From DATIUV01 sp049322755 (lineage in GTDB: Bacteria > Pseudomonadota > Gammaproteobacteria > Burkholderiales > UBA6910): a stretch of 64,000 bases of DNA. Position numbers and translations under genes: made by a program. Within the stretch, counting starts at the first letter, position 1. Every line of letters begins with the position of its first letter. Of the stretch, positions 47,138 through 61,334 are shown piece by piece. Location: NCBI GenBank assembly GCA_049322755.1, contig JBMOQX010000046.1, forward strand, positions 1 to 64,000. Reading direction: 5' to 3'. The notes under the pieces are model-generated. The model was not told where the DNA came from. It made no database searches and saw only the letters and a list, made by a program, of their open reading frames with translations.

Positions 47138-47461
47138 TCAGGCCGCGCAGAACCGGCGGTCCGTTTCGCCGAACTCGCCGATGGCACCGCAAAACCGCGC
47201 CAACTCGGCAAAGGCCGTCGGGTTGAGCCGGTAGAAAACCCAACGGCCTGATTTTTCGGCGGTTACCAACCCAGCCTGGATCAGGATGCGCATGTGATGG
47301 CTCACCGACGGCTGGGACAGACCGAGCAACGTTTCCACGTCGCAGGCGCAGACCTTGTCGGAGAAAGCGCAGCACCTGGCATCCGGCTGCCGCAGAAACT
47401 CGACGATCTGCAGACGGGCCGGGTCGGCGAGGGCCTTGAACGCGATGACGGGTTCAACCAT
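47138..47461 (-). CDS. arsR: ArsR/SmtB-family transcriptional repressor
   Basis: 107 residues, winged HTH with recognition region LLGLSQPSVSHHMRIL (45-60). Cysteines 30-31 and 38/40 (KVCACD) lie at the edge of the helix, like the CxCD site by which ArsR senses As(III). It should repress the arsR-oxidoreductase-MFS transcript and release it on metalloid binding. Confidence 0.9.
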   Translation of the reverse strand: MVEPVIAFKALADPARLQIVEFLRQPDARCCAFSDKVCACDVETLLGLSQPSVSHHMRILIQAGLVTAEKSGRWVFYRLNPTAFAELARFCGAIGEFGETDRRFCAA

Positions 47462-47468
47462 GAGCCAT

Positions 47469-47496
47469 ATTATATCGATTCATTTAAATCTGTCAA
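47469..47496 (-). promoter_or_regulatory. Consensus promoter and operator of the ars cassette
   Basis: On the minus strand, TTGACA, 16-base spacer, TATAAT: both hexamers perfect. The spacer contains a GATT-N6-AATC dyad, a likely ArsR operator. The -10 ends only seven bases before the arsR ATG, so the mRNA is probably leaderless. Confidence 0.8.
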
Positions 47497-47536
47497 TGTA
47501 TTAGAGTCCAACAGAGCGCAGATTCAGGTCCCGAGA

Positions 47537-48367
47537 TCAGGCGCGAGGCGATGCCGCGGCGAGGACCGCCAGCGCGTCGCGGGTGGCGGCCACGTCGTGC
47601 ACGCGCACGATCGCGGCCCCGTGTTCCGCGGCCCACATTGCCGCTGCGACACTGGCGTGCAGGCGCCCGCCGGTTTCGCGGCCGGTGATCTTGCCGAGCA
47701 TTGATTTGCGCGACATCCCGGCCAGCAGCGGAACGCCCAGCGCACGGAATGCCGGCAGCCTGCCCAGCAGCGCCAGGTTGTGCTCGAACGTCTTGCCGAA
47801 ACCGAAGCCGGGATCGACGACGACGCGGTCCCGACCGACGCCCGCCGCCGCCAGCGCCGCGACGCGACCGGCGAGGAACGCCATCACCTCCGCCACCACG
47901 TCCTGATAGTGGGGATCCTGCTGCATCGTGCGGGGCTCGCCCTGCATGTGCATGAGGCAGACACCCACGCCGGCCGGCGCCAGCGCCTCCACGGCTCCCG
48001 GGGCCCGCAGCGCGTTGATGTCGTTGATCATAGCCGCGCCGGCGCCGATTGCCGCCCGCATCACCTCGGGCTTGACCGTGTCCACCGACACCGGCACGCC
48101 GAGCGCAGCCACGGCCTCCACCACCGGCAGCACCCGGTCAAGCTCGGCGGCCACGGCCACCGGATCCGCGCCCGGACGCGACGACTCGCCGCCGATGTCC
48201 AGCAGGTCGGCGCCTTCCGCCACCAGCCGCTCGGCGTGCGCCACCGCCGCATCCCGGCTCGCGTAGCGGCCCCCGTCGGAAAAGGAATCGGGGGTGACGT
48301 TCACCACCCCCATGATCAGGGGGCGGGTCAGCTCCAGCCGGAAGCGGCCGCAGCGCAGGATGTTCAC
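47537..48367 (-). CDS. folP: Dihydropteroate synthase
   Basis: 276 residues. NVTPDSFSDGG (23-33), DIGGESSRPGAD (57-68), and a C-terminal SVDTVKPEV / GFGFGKT set typical of the folate enzyme that joins pABA to the pterin. Preceded by ftsH with a terminator-like hairpin in between. Confidence 0.96.
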   Translation of the reverse strand: MNILRCGRFRLELTRPLIMGVVNVTPDSFSDGGRYASRDAAVAHAERLVAEGADLLDIGGESSRPGADPVAVAAELDRVLPVVEAVAALGVPVSVDTVKPEVMRAAIGAGAAMINDINALRAPGAVEALAPAGVGVCLMHMQGEPRTMQQDPHYQDVVAEVMAFLAGRVAALAAAGVGRDRVVVDPGFGFGKTFEHNLALLGRLPAFRALGVPLLAGMSRKSMLGKITGRETGGRLHASVAAAMWAAEHGAAIVRVHDVAATRDALAVLAAASPRA

Positions 48368-48378
48368 GGGCAGCTCAC

Positions 48379-48414
48379 CAAACGAAAGCGGGTGATGGGA
48401 ATCCCATCACCCGC
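48379..48414 (-). terminator. Terminator-like hairpin between ftsH and folP
   Basis: A 12-bp perfect stem (48388-48414, loop of 3) followed on the minus strand by TTTCGTTT. It would end or attenuate the ftsH transcript before folP. Confidence 0.6.
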
Positions 48415-48438
48415 CATCCAGGACTGCGGCCCGGACGA

Positions 48439-50328
<1,890 letters not shown>

Positions 50329-50350
50329 AGCCGCTCCTTGCGTGAGACAG

Positions 50351-50375
50351 TCGAGGGCCCGCAACGGGCCCTCGA
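50351..50375 (-). repeat. Perfect hairpin in the ftsH leader
   Basis: An 11-bp palindromic stem with a 3-nt loop, 22 bases upstream of the ftsH TTG. No T-run; it could affect translation or mark the rlmE/ftsH boundary. Confidence 0.55.
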
Positions 50376-50406
50376 AGCCTATTCTAATCCGTTTTCGTTC
50401 CGGCTG

Positions 50407-51042
50407 TTACCCGCTTCGGCCCAGCGCCCGGAAACCACGCCCGACCAGGTAGACCTCGCTGCTGCGGGACCGGGACGCCCGGGGCTTGCGCACCGCCACG
50501 GACAGGAAGCGATCCCGCATGGTCTTCACCAACTCGGCGAACCCGGCGCCCTGGAACGTTTTGACTAGCATTGCGCCCCCGGGTTTCAGGTGTCCCTCGG
50601 CAAATTCCAGTGCCAGCTCGGCCAGGAGCATGCTGCGCGCCTGGTCGGCCTCGGCCACACCACTCAAGTTGGGGGCCATATCGGAGAGCACAAGGTCCGC
50701 CTCGGCGCCGCCCAGCGCAGCCACCACCCGCGCCAGTCCCTCGGGTTCGCGGAAATCCCCCCGCACGAAGGCGACGCCGGGGAGCGCGGCCATCTCCAGC
50801 AGGTCGATGGCCACCACCCGCCCGCGCGGCCCCACCTTCTCGGCCGCCACCTGGGACCACCCGCCCGGCGCGGCGCCCAGGTCCACCACCACCGCGTTCG
50901 GCGCCAGCAGACGGTCGCGCTGGTCCAGCTCCAGCAGCTTGTAGGCGGCGCGCGATCGATACCCCTGCGCGCGAGCCTGCTTCACGTAGGGATCGGTGAC
51001 GTGCTGGCGCATCCACGCCTTGCTGGTCTTCCCTTTCGCCAT
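50407..51042 (-). CDS. rlmE: 23S rRNA 2'-O-ribose methyltransferase (U2552)
   Basis: 211 residues. SAM loop DLGAAPGG (54-61), catalytic-tetrad segments SDMAPN and VKTFQG, plus Lys in AAYKL. Also called FtsJ/RrmJ; modifies the A-loop of 23S rRNA in the 50S subunit. Divergent from yhbY with only 19 bases between start codons. Confidence 0.96.
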   Translation of the reverse strand: MAKGKTSKAWMRQHVTDPYVKQARAQGYRSRAAYKLLELDQRDRLLAPNAVVVDLGAAPGGWSQVAAEKVGPRGRVVAIDLLEMAALPGVAFVRGDFREPEGLARVVAALGGAEADLVLSDMAPNLSGVAEADQARSMLLAELALEFAEGHLKPGGAMLVKTFQGAGFAELVKTMRDRFLSVAVRKPRASRSRSSEVYLVGRGFRALGRSG

Positions 51043-51061
51043 TCGCTAGACTGCCGCGTCC

Positions 51062-51451
51062 ATGGTTGAACTCTCCTCCTCCCAGCGGCGCGAGCTGCGC
51101 GCCCGGGCCCACAAGCTCAAGCCGGTGGTGCTGATCGGCGACGCGGGCCTGAGCGACGCCGTCCTGGCGGAAATCGACCGCTGTCTCGACGACCACGAGC
51201 TCATCAAGGTCAAGGCCGGCGGCGAGAGCCGCGGCGAGCGCGAAGCCCTGCACGCCGCCATCTGCGAGCGGCTGGGCGCCGCCCCGGTGCAGCAAATCGG
51301 CAAGATCCTCGTCCTGTACCGCAAGGCGCCGGAGCAGCCGGAGCCGCCGCCGGAGCCGGCGCGCCGCAGAACGGCGGCCAGGCGTCAGCCGCCGCGGCAA
51401 CGCCCGGCGAGCCAGACCAAGGCCAGGCCCAGAAGGCTCACCAGCAAGTAG
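51062..51451 (+). CDS. yhbY: YhbY/CRM-domain RNA-binding protein
   Basis: 129 residues. CRM fold: SQRRELRARAHKLKPVVLIG, ELIKVKAGGESRGEREAL, and a C-terminal ILVLYRK strand (about residues 3-95), followed by an Arg/Pro-rich tail of about 35 residues beyond the family norm. Associates with pre-50S particles in E. coli. Its 3' end overlaps the DUF4149 gene antisense. Confidence 0.92.
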   Translation: MVELSSSQRRELRARAHKLKPVVLIGDAGLSDAVLAEIDRCLDDHELIKVKAGGESRGEREALHAAICERLGAAPVQQIGKILVLYRKAPEQPEPPPEPARRRTAARRQPPRQRPASQTKARPRRLTSK

Positions 51452-51858
51452 ACCGCGCTGGCGGCGCCGTGCCAGGCGCCGAAGGCCGCGCGCTCGGCGC
51501 TGCCGGTCGGCGCCGCCGCATACCCCGCGTCGCGCAATTCCGCCACCATCGGCTGCAGTCCGAAATGGCCGACCGCCACCAGCGCCAGCATCAGGATCAC
51601 CACCCAGGCCATCCGGTCGCGCCAGAAGCGGGATCCCGTCTCCCGGCAGCGCACCGCCAGCAGCACCGCGCCACAGGCGAAGCCCAGATGGCCGATTGTG
51701 GTGAACAGGCGCCCTGCGACGGTACCGGCCAGGGCGCGATCGTCGAGGGTGGCGAACAGCGCAGGCGTCGCGACGAAGCCGACGATCCAGAGACCGCCGA
51801 CCCAGAGGGTCAGCGCCAGGTGCGCGGCGAAGCGGGAGAGGGCGGCCAGGGAGATCAG
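51385..51858 (-). CDS. DUF4149 membrane protein, no ATG/GTG/TTG start
   Basis: About 157 residues with four hydrophobic segments; the family start LTLWVGGLWIVGFVATP is present near the N terminus. No ATG, GTG or TTG precedes it in frame before the greA stop; the first plausible codon is CTG at 51858, overlapping that stop. A rare start or a sequence error is likely. The 3' end overlaps yhbY by 67 bases on the opposite strand. Confidence 0.7.
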   Translation of the reverse strand: MISLAALSRFAAHLALTLWVGGLWIVGFVATPALFATLDDRALAGTVAGRLFTTIGHLGFACGAVLLAVRCRETGSRFWRDRMAWVVILMLALVAVGHFGLQPMVAELRDAGYAAAPTGSAERAAFGAWHGAASAVYLLVSLLGLALVWLAGRCRGG

Positions 51859-52331
51859 ACGTAGCGGACGTCGAGGATCTCGTACTCGCGCACGCCGCTG
51901 GGCGCCTGGACCTCGGCGACGTCGCCGCTGACCTTGCCGATCAGCGCCCGGGCGATGGGCGAGCTGATGGAGATCTTGCCGTGCTTGAGGTCGGCCTCGT
52001 CGTCGCCGACGATCTGGTAGGTCACCACCTCGCCGTTGCCCATGTCCTCCAGCTCCACCGTGGCGCCGAACACGCAGCGACCGTCGGCGTCCAGCAGCGC
52101 CGGGTTGATGATCTGGGCGTTGGTGAGCTTGCCTTCCAGCTCGGCGATGCGGCCCTCGATGAAGCTCTGCCGCTCCTTGGCCGCGTGATACTCGGCGTTC
52201 TCCGACAGGTCGCCGTGGGCGCGGGCCTCGGCGATGGCCTGGATCACCGCGGGGCGCTGCACGGTCTTGAGATCGTGCAGCTCGGCGCGCAGTTTCTCCG
52301 CTCCGGTGACGGTCAACGGAAATTTGTTCAT
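51855..52331 (-). CDS. greA: Transcription elongation factor GreA
   Basis: 158 residues. N-terminal coiled coil with the acidic tip (ARAHGDLSENAEYHAAKE) that reaches into the RNA polymerase secondary channel, and a C-terminal FKBP-like domain (GKISISSPIARALIGK). Restarts backtracked polymerase. Follows carB by about 75 bases. Confidence 0.96.
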   Translation of the reverse strand: MNKFPLTVTGAEKLRAELHDLKTVQRPAVIQAIAEARAHGDLSENAEYHAAKERQSFIEGRIAELEGKLTNAQIINPALLDADGRCVFGATVELEDMGNGEVVTYQIVGDDEADLKHGKISISSPIARALIGKVSGDVAEVQAPSGVREYEILDVRYV

Positions 52332-52407
52332 TGCCAGCGGGTTTCCTCTGTGGACTCGCCTAGGATAGACGTCTCGCGCCAGCCCGCCAACCCCACCCCG
52401 ACGCGGC

Positions 52408-55632
<3,225 letters not shown>

Positions 55633-55636
55633 GGGC

Positions 55637-56803
<1,167 letters not shown>

Positions 56804-56843
56804 CAGGAGCTCCAAGCGGGGGCGTTCAGCGGACGGTCGATAC

Positions 56844-56878
56844 AACAAAACGGGAGGGCAGCTCGCCCATCCCGTTTC
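56844..56878 (-). terminator. Terminator-like leader hairpin of carA
   Basis: On the minus strand AACGGGA, a nested GGGC/GCCC stem, TCCCGTT, then TTTGTTG. Located directly between the promoter and the carA start, it could attenuate carAB. Confidence 0.6.
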
Positions 56879-56889
56879 ACCGGGGCGAA

Positions 56890-56918
56890 ATTATACGGGA
56901 ACGGGAGGCGCCGTTCAA
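56890..56918 (-). promoter_or_regulatory. Promoter of carAB
   Basis: On the minus strand TTGAAC, 17-base spacer, perfect TATAAT. The -35 overlaps the dapB stop codon. Confidence 0.7.
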
Positions 56919-57721
56919 TTCAGGCCCAGCACGTCCTGCATGTCGAAGAGGCCCGCGCCCTTGCCCGCCAGGAAACGGGCCGCGCGCAGCGCGCCGAGCG
57001 CAAAGGTGGCCCGGCTGGAGGCCTTGTGGGTGACCTCCACGCGCTCGCCGATGCCGGCGAACATCACCGTGTGATCGCCGACGATGTCGCCGCCGCGCAT
57101 CGCGGCGAAGCCGATGGCGGAGGCCGGGCGCTCCCCGGTCACGCCTTCGCGGCCGTACACCGCGCATTGCGCCAGGTCGCGGCCCAGCGCCCGCGCCACC
57201 ACTTCGCCCATGCGCAGCGCGGTCCCGGACGGCGCGTCCACCTTGTGCCGGTGATGGGCCTCGACGATCTCGACGTCGTAGCCTTCGCCCAGCGCGCGGG
57301 CCGCCAGGTCCAGCAGCCTGAGCGCCACGTTGACGCCGACGCTGAAGTTGGGCGCCATGACGATGCCGATGTCCTGCGCCGCCGCCGCGATCGCGAGTTT
57401 CTGCTCCTCGCTGAAGCCGGTGGTGCCGATCACGGCGTTGACGCCCCGCGCCCGCGCCAGCCCGACATAAGCCAGCGTGCCCTCGGGCCGGGTGAAATCG
57501 ACGAGGGCGTCGGCGCCGGACAGCGCGTCATCCGCCCGCTCGGTGATCGGCACGCCGTTGGGCGCGCCGATCAGCTCGCCGGCGTCCTTGCCGAGAAAGG
57601 GACTGCCGGGCCGCTCGAGCGCGGCATGCAGGCGCAGGTCCGGCGCCTGGGCAACGGCTTCCAGCAGCGCGCGGCCCATGCGGCCCGAGCTGCCGGCGAC
57701 AACGATGTTGAGGTGGGCCAT
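56915..57721 (-). CDS. dapB: 4-hydroxy-tetrahydrodipicolinate reductase
   Basis: 268 residues. VVAGSSGRMGRAL (7-19) binds NAD(P)H; VIGTTGFS, MAPNFSVGVN and EAHHRHKVDAPSGTAL hold the catalytic His and Lys. Lysine/diaminopimelate pathway. It lies between bamE and carA. Confidence 0.96.
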   Translation of the reverse strand: MAHLNIVVAGSSGRMGRALLEAVAQAPDLRLHAALERPGSPFLGKDAGELIGAPNGVPITERADDALSGADALVDFTRPEGTLAYVGLARARGVNAVIGTTGFSEEQKLAIAAAAQDIGIVMAPNFSVGVNVALRLLDLAARALGEGYDVEIVEAHHRHKVDAPSGTALRMGEVVARALGRDLAQCAVYGREGVTGERPASAIGFAAMRGGDIVGDHTVMFAGIGERVEVTHKASSRATFALGALRAARFLAGKGAGLFDMQDVLGLN

Positions 57722-57750
57722 GGAGCGGGAGCGGCGGGGCGGGGCGCCGG

Positions 57751-58107
57751 TCAGCGGCCGCCGGCAGCGGGGCTGCCGGCGGCGGGCGTCACGTCGCCTT
57801 CGATGCGGGCGAGCCGGTCGTTCTCGAAGATCACCGTGATGCGGCGCTGCTCCTCCAGCCTTCCGCGCCGCTCGAACCGGTAGACGTAGTCCCAGCGGTC
57901 GGGGTGGAACGGGTCGGTCACCAGCGGCGTGCCGAGGGCGAAGCGCACCTGATCGCGCGACATGCCTTTCTTGAGCTTGCTCACCATCTCCTGGGTGACC
58001 AGATTGCCCTGCTGGATGTCGATCTTGTAGACCGGCACGCAGGCGGTGAGCAGGGTCATGGCGAGGGCCATCAGGAGGCGGCGGAAAATCATCGTTTTCT
58101 TCGACAA
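57751..58107 (-). CDS. bamE: Outer-membrane assembly lipoprotein BamE (SmpA/OmlA)
   Basis: 118 residues with a lipobox LLTAC (Cys about 23) for lipidation. Conserved core KLKKGMSRDQVRFALGTPLV then WDYVYRF, as in BamE/OmlA of the outer-membrane protein assembly machine. Divergent from fur across 46 bases, a conserved arrangement. Confidence 0.93.
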   Translation of the reverse strand: MSKKTMIFRRLLMALAMTLLTACVPVYKIDIQQGNLVTQEMVSKLKKGMSRDQVRFALGTPLVTDPFHPDRWDYVYRFERRGRLEEQRRITVIFENDRLARIEGDVTPAAGSPAAGGR

Positions 58108-58153
58108 TTGAAGCGTCTATGATACCGGAAAGCCATTCGCGAGAGGGATCGTC

Positions 58154-58594
58154 ATGGGTACGCCCGAAGCACTGAAGACCATGGGCCTCAAGGCCACGAT
58201 GCCGCGCATCAAGATCCTCAACCTGTTCGAGAGCAGCGAGGTGCGCCATCTCGCGGCCGAGGACGTCTACAAAATGCTCATCGCCGAGGGGATGGACGTC
58301 GGGCTCGCCACCGTCTACCGCGTGCTGACCCAATTCGAGCAGGCCGGCATTCTGGTGCGCCACCACTTCGAGAGCGGCAAGGCGGTCTACGAACTGAACC
58401 AGGGCGGGCATCACGACCACCTGGTGTGCATGCAGTGCGGGCGGGTCGAGGAGTTCTACGATGCCGAGATCGAGCGCCGCCAGGAGCGCATCGCGGCCGA
58501 CCGCGGCTTCAGCATCCGCGATCACTCGCTGCACATCTACGCGGAGTGCACCAAGCCGAACTGCCCGCACCGTAGCGCCAAAAGCTCCGGGTGA
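58154..58594 (+). CDS. fur: Ferric uptake regulator Fur
   Basis: 146 residues. Winged HTH (LATVYRVLTQFEQAGILVRH) followed by the metal-binding dimer domain: GGHHDHLVCMQCGRVEEF with Cys92 and Cys95, then ECTKPNCP as the second pair of a structural zinc site. A -10-like TATGAT lies at 58118-58123. Iron-dependent repressor. Confidence 0.96.
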   Translation: MGTPEALKTMGLKATMPRIKILNLFESSEVRHLAAEDVYKMLIAEGMDVGLATVYRVLTQFEQAGILVRHHFESGKAVYELNQGGHHDHLVCMQCGRVEEFYDAEIERRQERIAADRGFSIRDHSLHIYAECTKPNCPHRSAKSSG

Positions 58595-58649
58595 CGCGCG
58601 CTGAGCGTCCGGACGGCATCCGGCGCACGGTCGGTCCGGCACCGCGGCG

Positions 58650-60329
58650 CTAGGCCCGCGCCCGCCCGGGCTTCGCCATTCCCAGCATTTCCGCCGCGTG
58701 GCGGCGGGTCGTCTCCGTCAGGGTCACGCCGCCCAGCATGCGGGCGATCTCCTCGACGCGCTCCGCCGCGGGCAGCACGCGGATGCGCGTGACCACACCG
58801 TCGGCCCCGGCCTGCTTGGCCACCTGCCACTGGTGATCCGCGGCAGCCGCCACCTGGGGCAGGTGCGTGACGCACATCACCTGGTGCGCGGCGCCCAGCT
58901 TCTTCAGCAATCGGCCGACGATCTCCGCCACCTTGCCGCCGATGCCGGCGTCCACCTCGTCGAAGATCAGCGTCGGCACCGACGCCACGGTGCTGGTGAT
59001 GACCTGGATCGCCAGGCTGATGCGCGAGAGCTCGCCGCCGGAGGCCACCCTGGCGAGCGGGCGCAGCGGCAGGCCGGCGTGGGCCGCCACCTGGAACTCC
59101 ACTTGCTCCAGGCCGTGGCCGGTGCCTTCTGCCAGCGGCACCAACGCCGCCGCGAACACCCCGCCGCCCATGGCGAGCTCCTGGAGCCCGCGGGTCACCG
59201 CCTCCGACAGCTCGCGCGCGGCCTTCGTCCGACCCTTGCTCAACGCGCGCGCCTGGCGCAGATAGTCCTCCTGCGCCGCCTGCTCCCGCGCCAGCAGCGC
59301 ATCCATGTCCGCCGACGCGCCGATCTCGGCCAGCCGCGCCTGGGCCCGCGCCAGCACCTCCGGGAGTTCCTCCGGCGGCACCCGGTGCTTGCGGGCGGCG
59401 CCGTGCACCGCCGACAGCCGCTGCTCCACCTCGGTCAGCCGCGCCGGATCCAGCTCGACCCGGTTGAGATAGCGGTTCAGACCGTAAACCGCCTCCTGCA
59501 GCTGGATCACGGCGGGGTCGACGAGTTCGACGATTTCCTTCAGCGCCGGGTCCACGTCGGCGAGCCCGCGCAGCCGCTGGGCCGCGGCGTTGAGCTGCGC
59601 CAGGACCGCCGCCTCGCCGCCCTCCAGCGCTTCCAGGGCGAACTGCGCCGCCTCGATCAGCGCCGCGCCGTGCGTGAGGCGCGCGTGCTCGGACTGGATC
59701 TCGCGCCAGTCGTCGGCGGAAAACGCCAGCGCCTCCAGCTCCCGCGCCAGGAACGCGAGCTGGTCGCGCTCGCGCTCCAGCGCCGCCGCGTTCTGCTGAC
59801 GCTCCAGGCGCTGCCCCTTCAGCGCCTGCCAGGCGCGAAACGCCGCGGCCACCTCGGCGGCCGCGGACTCCAGACCCCCGAGCGCGTCCAGCAGGCGACG
59901 CTGATAGTCGGGGCGCAGCAGCGACTGGTGCGCATGCTGGCCATGGATGTCCACCAGCAGATCGCCCACTTCGCGCAGCTGCTGGGCGGTCGCCGCAGCG
60001 CCGTTGATGAACGCCCGGGAACGGCCGCTCGCGTCCACCACCCGGCGCAGCAGGCAGACGCCCGGGTCGCCCGTGAGCTCGCCGGCCTCCAGCCAGCGCG
60101 TCACCTCGGGCAGGCGGCTGACGTCGAACTCCGCGCTGATCTCCGCCCGCGCCGCGCCGGCGCGCACCATGGCGGCGTCGGCGCGCTCGCCCAGCGCCAG
60201 CGCCAGGGCGTCGATGAGGATGGACTTGCCGGCGCCGGTCTCGCCGGTGAGCGCCGAGAAGCCGGCGCCGAAGGCCAGCTCGGCCGCGTCGACGATGACG
60301 AAATCGCGGATGGCGAGGTAGCGCAGCAA
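58650..60329 (-). CDS. recN: DNA repair protein RecN
   Basis: 559 residues, SMC-like ATPase: Walker A GETGAGKS (29-36), a central coiled coil (about 150-380), and C-terminal signature SGGELSRISLA with Walker B IFDEVDAGIGGK. Acts in double-strand break repair. Twenty-two bases after nadK on the same strand. Confidence 0.96.
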   Translation of the reverse strand: MLRYLAIRDFVIVDAAELAFGAGFSALTGETGAGKSILIDALALALGERADAAMVRAGAARAEISAEFDVSRLPEVTRWLEAGELTGDPGVCLLRRVVDASGRSRAFINGAAATAQQLREVGDLLVDIHGQHAHQSLLRPDYQRRLLDALGGLESAAAEVAAAFRAWQALKGQRLERQQNAAALERERDQLAFLARELEALAFSADDWREIQSEHARLTHGAALIEAAQFALEALEGGEAAVLAQLNAAAQRLRGLADVDPALKEIVELVDPAVIQLQEAVYGLNRYLNRVELDPARLTEVEQRLSAVHGAARKHRVPPEELPEVLARAQARLAEIGASADMDALLAREQAAQEDYLRQARALSKGRTKAARELSEAVTRGLQELAMGGGVFAAALVPLAEGTGHGLEQVEFQVAAHAGLPLRPLARVASGGELSRISLAIQVITSTVASVPTLIFDEVDAGIGGKVAEIVGRLLKKLGAAHQVMCVTHLPQVAAAADHQWQVAKQAGADGVVTRIRVLPAAERVEEIARMLGGVTLTETTRRHAAEMLGMAKPGRARA

Positions 60330-60351
60330 GGTGGCGGTTCGGCGGGGCGGA

Positions 60352-61236
60352 TCAGGCCTGCAGCAGCGGCTGCTCGCTCCAGCGCAGCTTTTCCCGCAGC
60401 ATGTGGTAATAGCTGTGGCCCAGCGGGTGCAGCAGCCGGATCGGGTGCGGCGAGCGCGTCACCACCACGCGATCGTTTTCCCGCAGCTCGATGTGGGAAT
60501 GGCTGTCGAAATGCACCCGGCAGTTGTTGGACGCGTGCATCAGGATCTCCACCCGGCTGTCGGCGCCGATGACGATCGGCCGGTTGGACAGCGTGTGGGG
60601 GCACACCGGAACCAGCGTGATCAGATGCAGGCGCGGATGCACGATGGGCCCGCCCGCGGACAGCGCGTACGCCGTGGAGCCGGTGGGCGTGGCGACGATG
60701 AGGCCGTCGGAGCGCTGGTTGTAGACGAACTGGCCGTCGATGCGCACCTCGAATTCGATCATGCTGCCCTTGGTGCCGCGGTGGACCACGACGTCGTTGA
60801 ACGCCAGGCCCTGGAACAGCAGCTCGTCGCCGGCCAGCACGTCCGCCGCCAGCAGCATGCGCTCCTCCGCCACGTACGCGCCGTCCAGCATCGTGCCGAG
60901 CGTCTCCAGCATGGTGTCCACCGACACGTCGGTGAGGAAGCCCAGCCGCCCCTGGTTGACGCCGATCAGCGGCACGCCGTGGGGCGCCAGCGTGCGGGCG
61001 ATATTGAGCATGGTGCCGTCGCCGCCCACCACCACCGCCAGGTCGGAGCGCGCGCCGATCTCGTCCAGGGTCAGCGCCGGATAGGGACTGTCCTTGAGGT
61101 GGGCCGCGGTGACGCGATCCAGCAGCACCTCGAGACCGCGTTGCCCGAGATGGGAGGCGAGCTTGAGCACCGGCTCGATGATCTCCGGGCTCTTGAACTT
61201 CCCCACCAGCGCGGCGGTCTTGAAGGACGATTTCAT
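60352..61236 (-). CDS. nadK: NAD kinase
   Basis: 294 residues. Catalytic GGDGTMLN (71-78) and the nucleotide segment NDVVVHRGT, with C-terminal TPTGSTAYALSAGGPI. Phosphorylates NAD to NADP. Divergent from hrcA; recN follows. Confidence 0.97.
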   Translation of the reverse strand: MKSSFKTAALVGKFKSPEIIEPVLKLASHLGQRGLEVLLDRVTAAHLKDSPYPALTLDEIGARSDLAVVVGGDGTMLNIARTLAPHGVPLIGVNQGRLGFLTDVSVDTMLETLGTMLDGAYVAEERMLLAADVLAGDELLFQGLAFNDVVVHRGTKGSMIEFEVRIDGQFVYNQRSDGLIVATPTGSTAYALSAGGPIVHPRLHLITLVPVCPHTLSNRPIVIGADSRVEILMHASNNCRVHFDSHSHIELRENDRVVVTRSPHPIRLLHPLGHSYYHMLREKLRWSEQPLLQA

Positions 61237-61322
61237 CGGCGAGATTTAACCATAAAGGGTTGAGGGCGCATAGGAAGGCCCCCGCCGGCGCCGCGCGTCT
61301 GGTTCGGGCGGCCCCGGGGCGC

Positions 61323-61328
61323 TAGAAT
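61323..61328 (+). promoter_or_regulatory. -10-like element upstream of hrcA
   Basis: TAGAAT six bases before the hrcA ATG, implying a leaderless transcript if used. I found no CIRCE inverted repeat here, although HrcA normally binds one. Confidence 0.4.
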
Positions 61329-61334
61329 CGCGGC

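Noticed and set aside
61237..61334. CIRCE element before hrcA
   Set aside because: Searched both strands for TTAGCACTC-N9-GAGTGCTAA or near forms; none seen.
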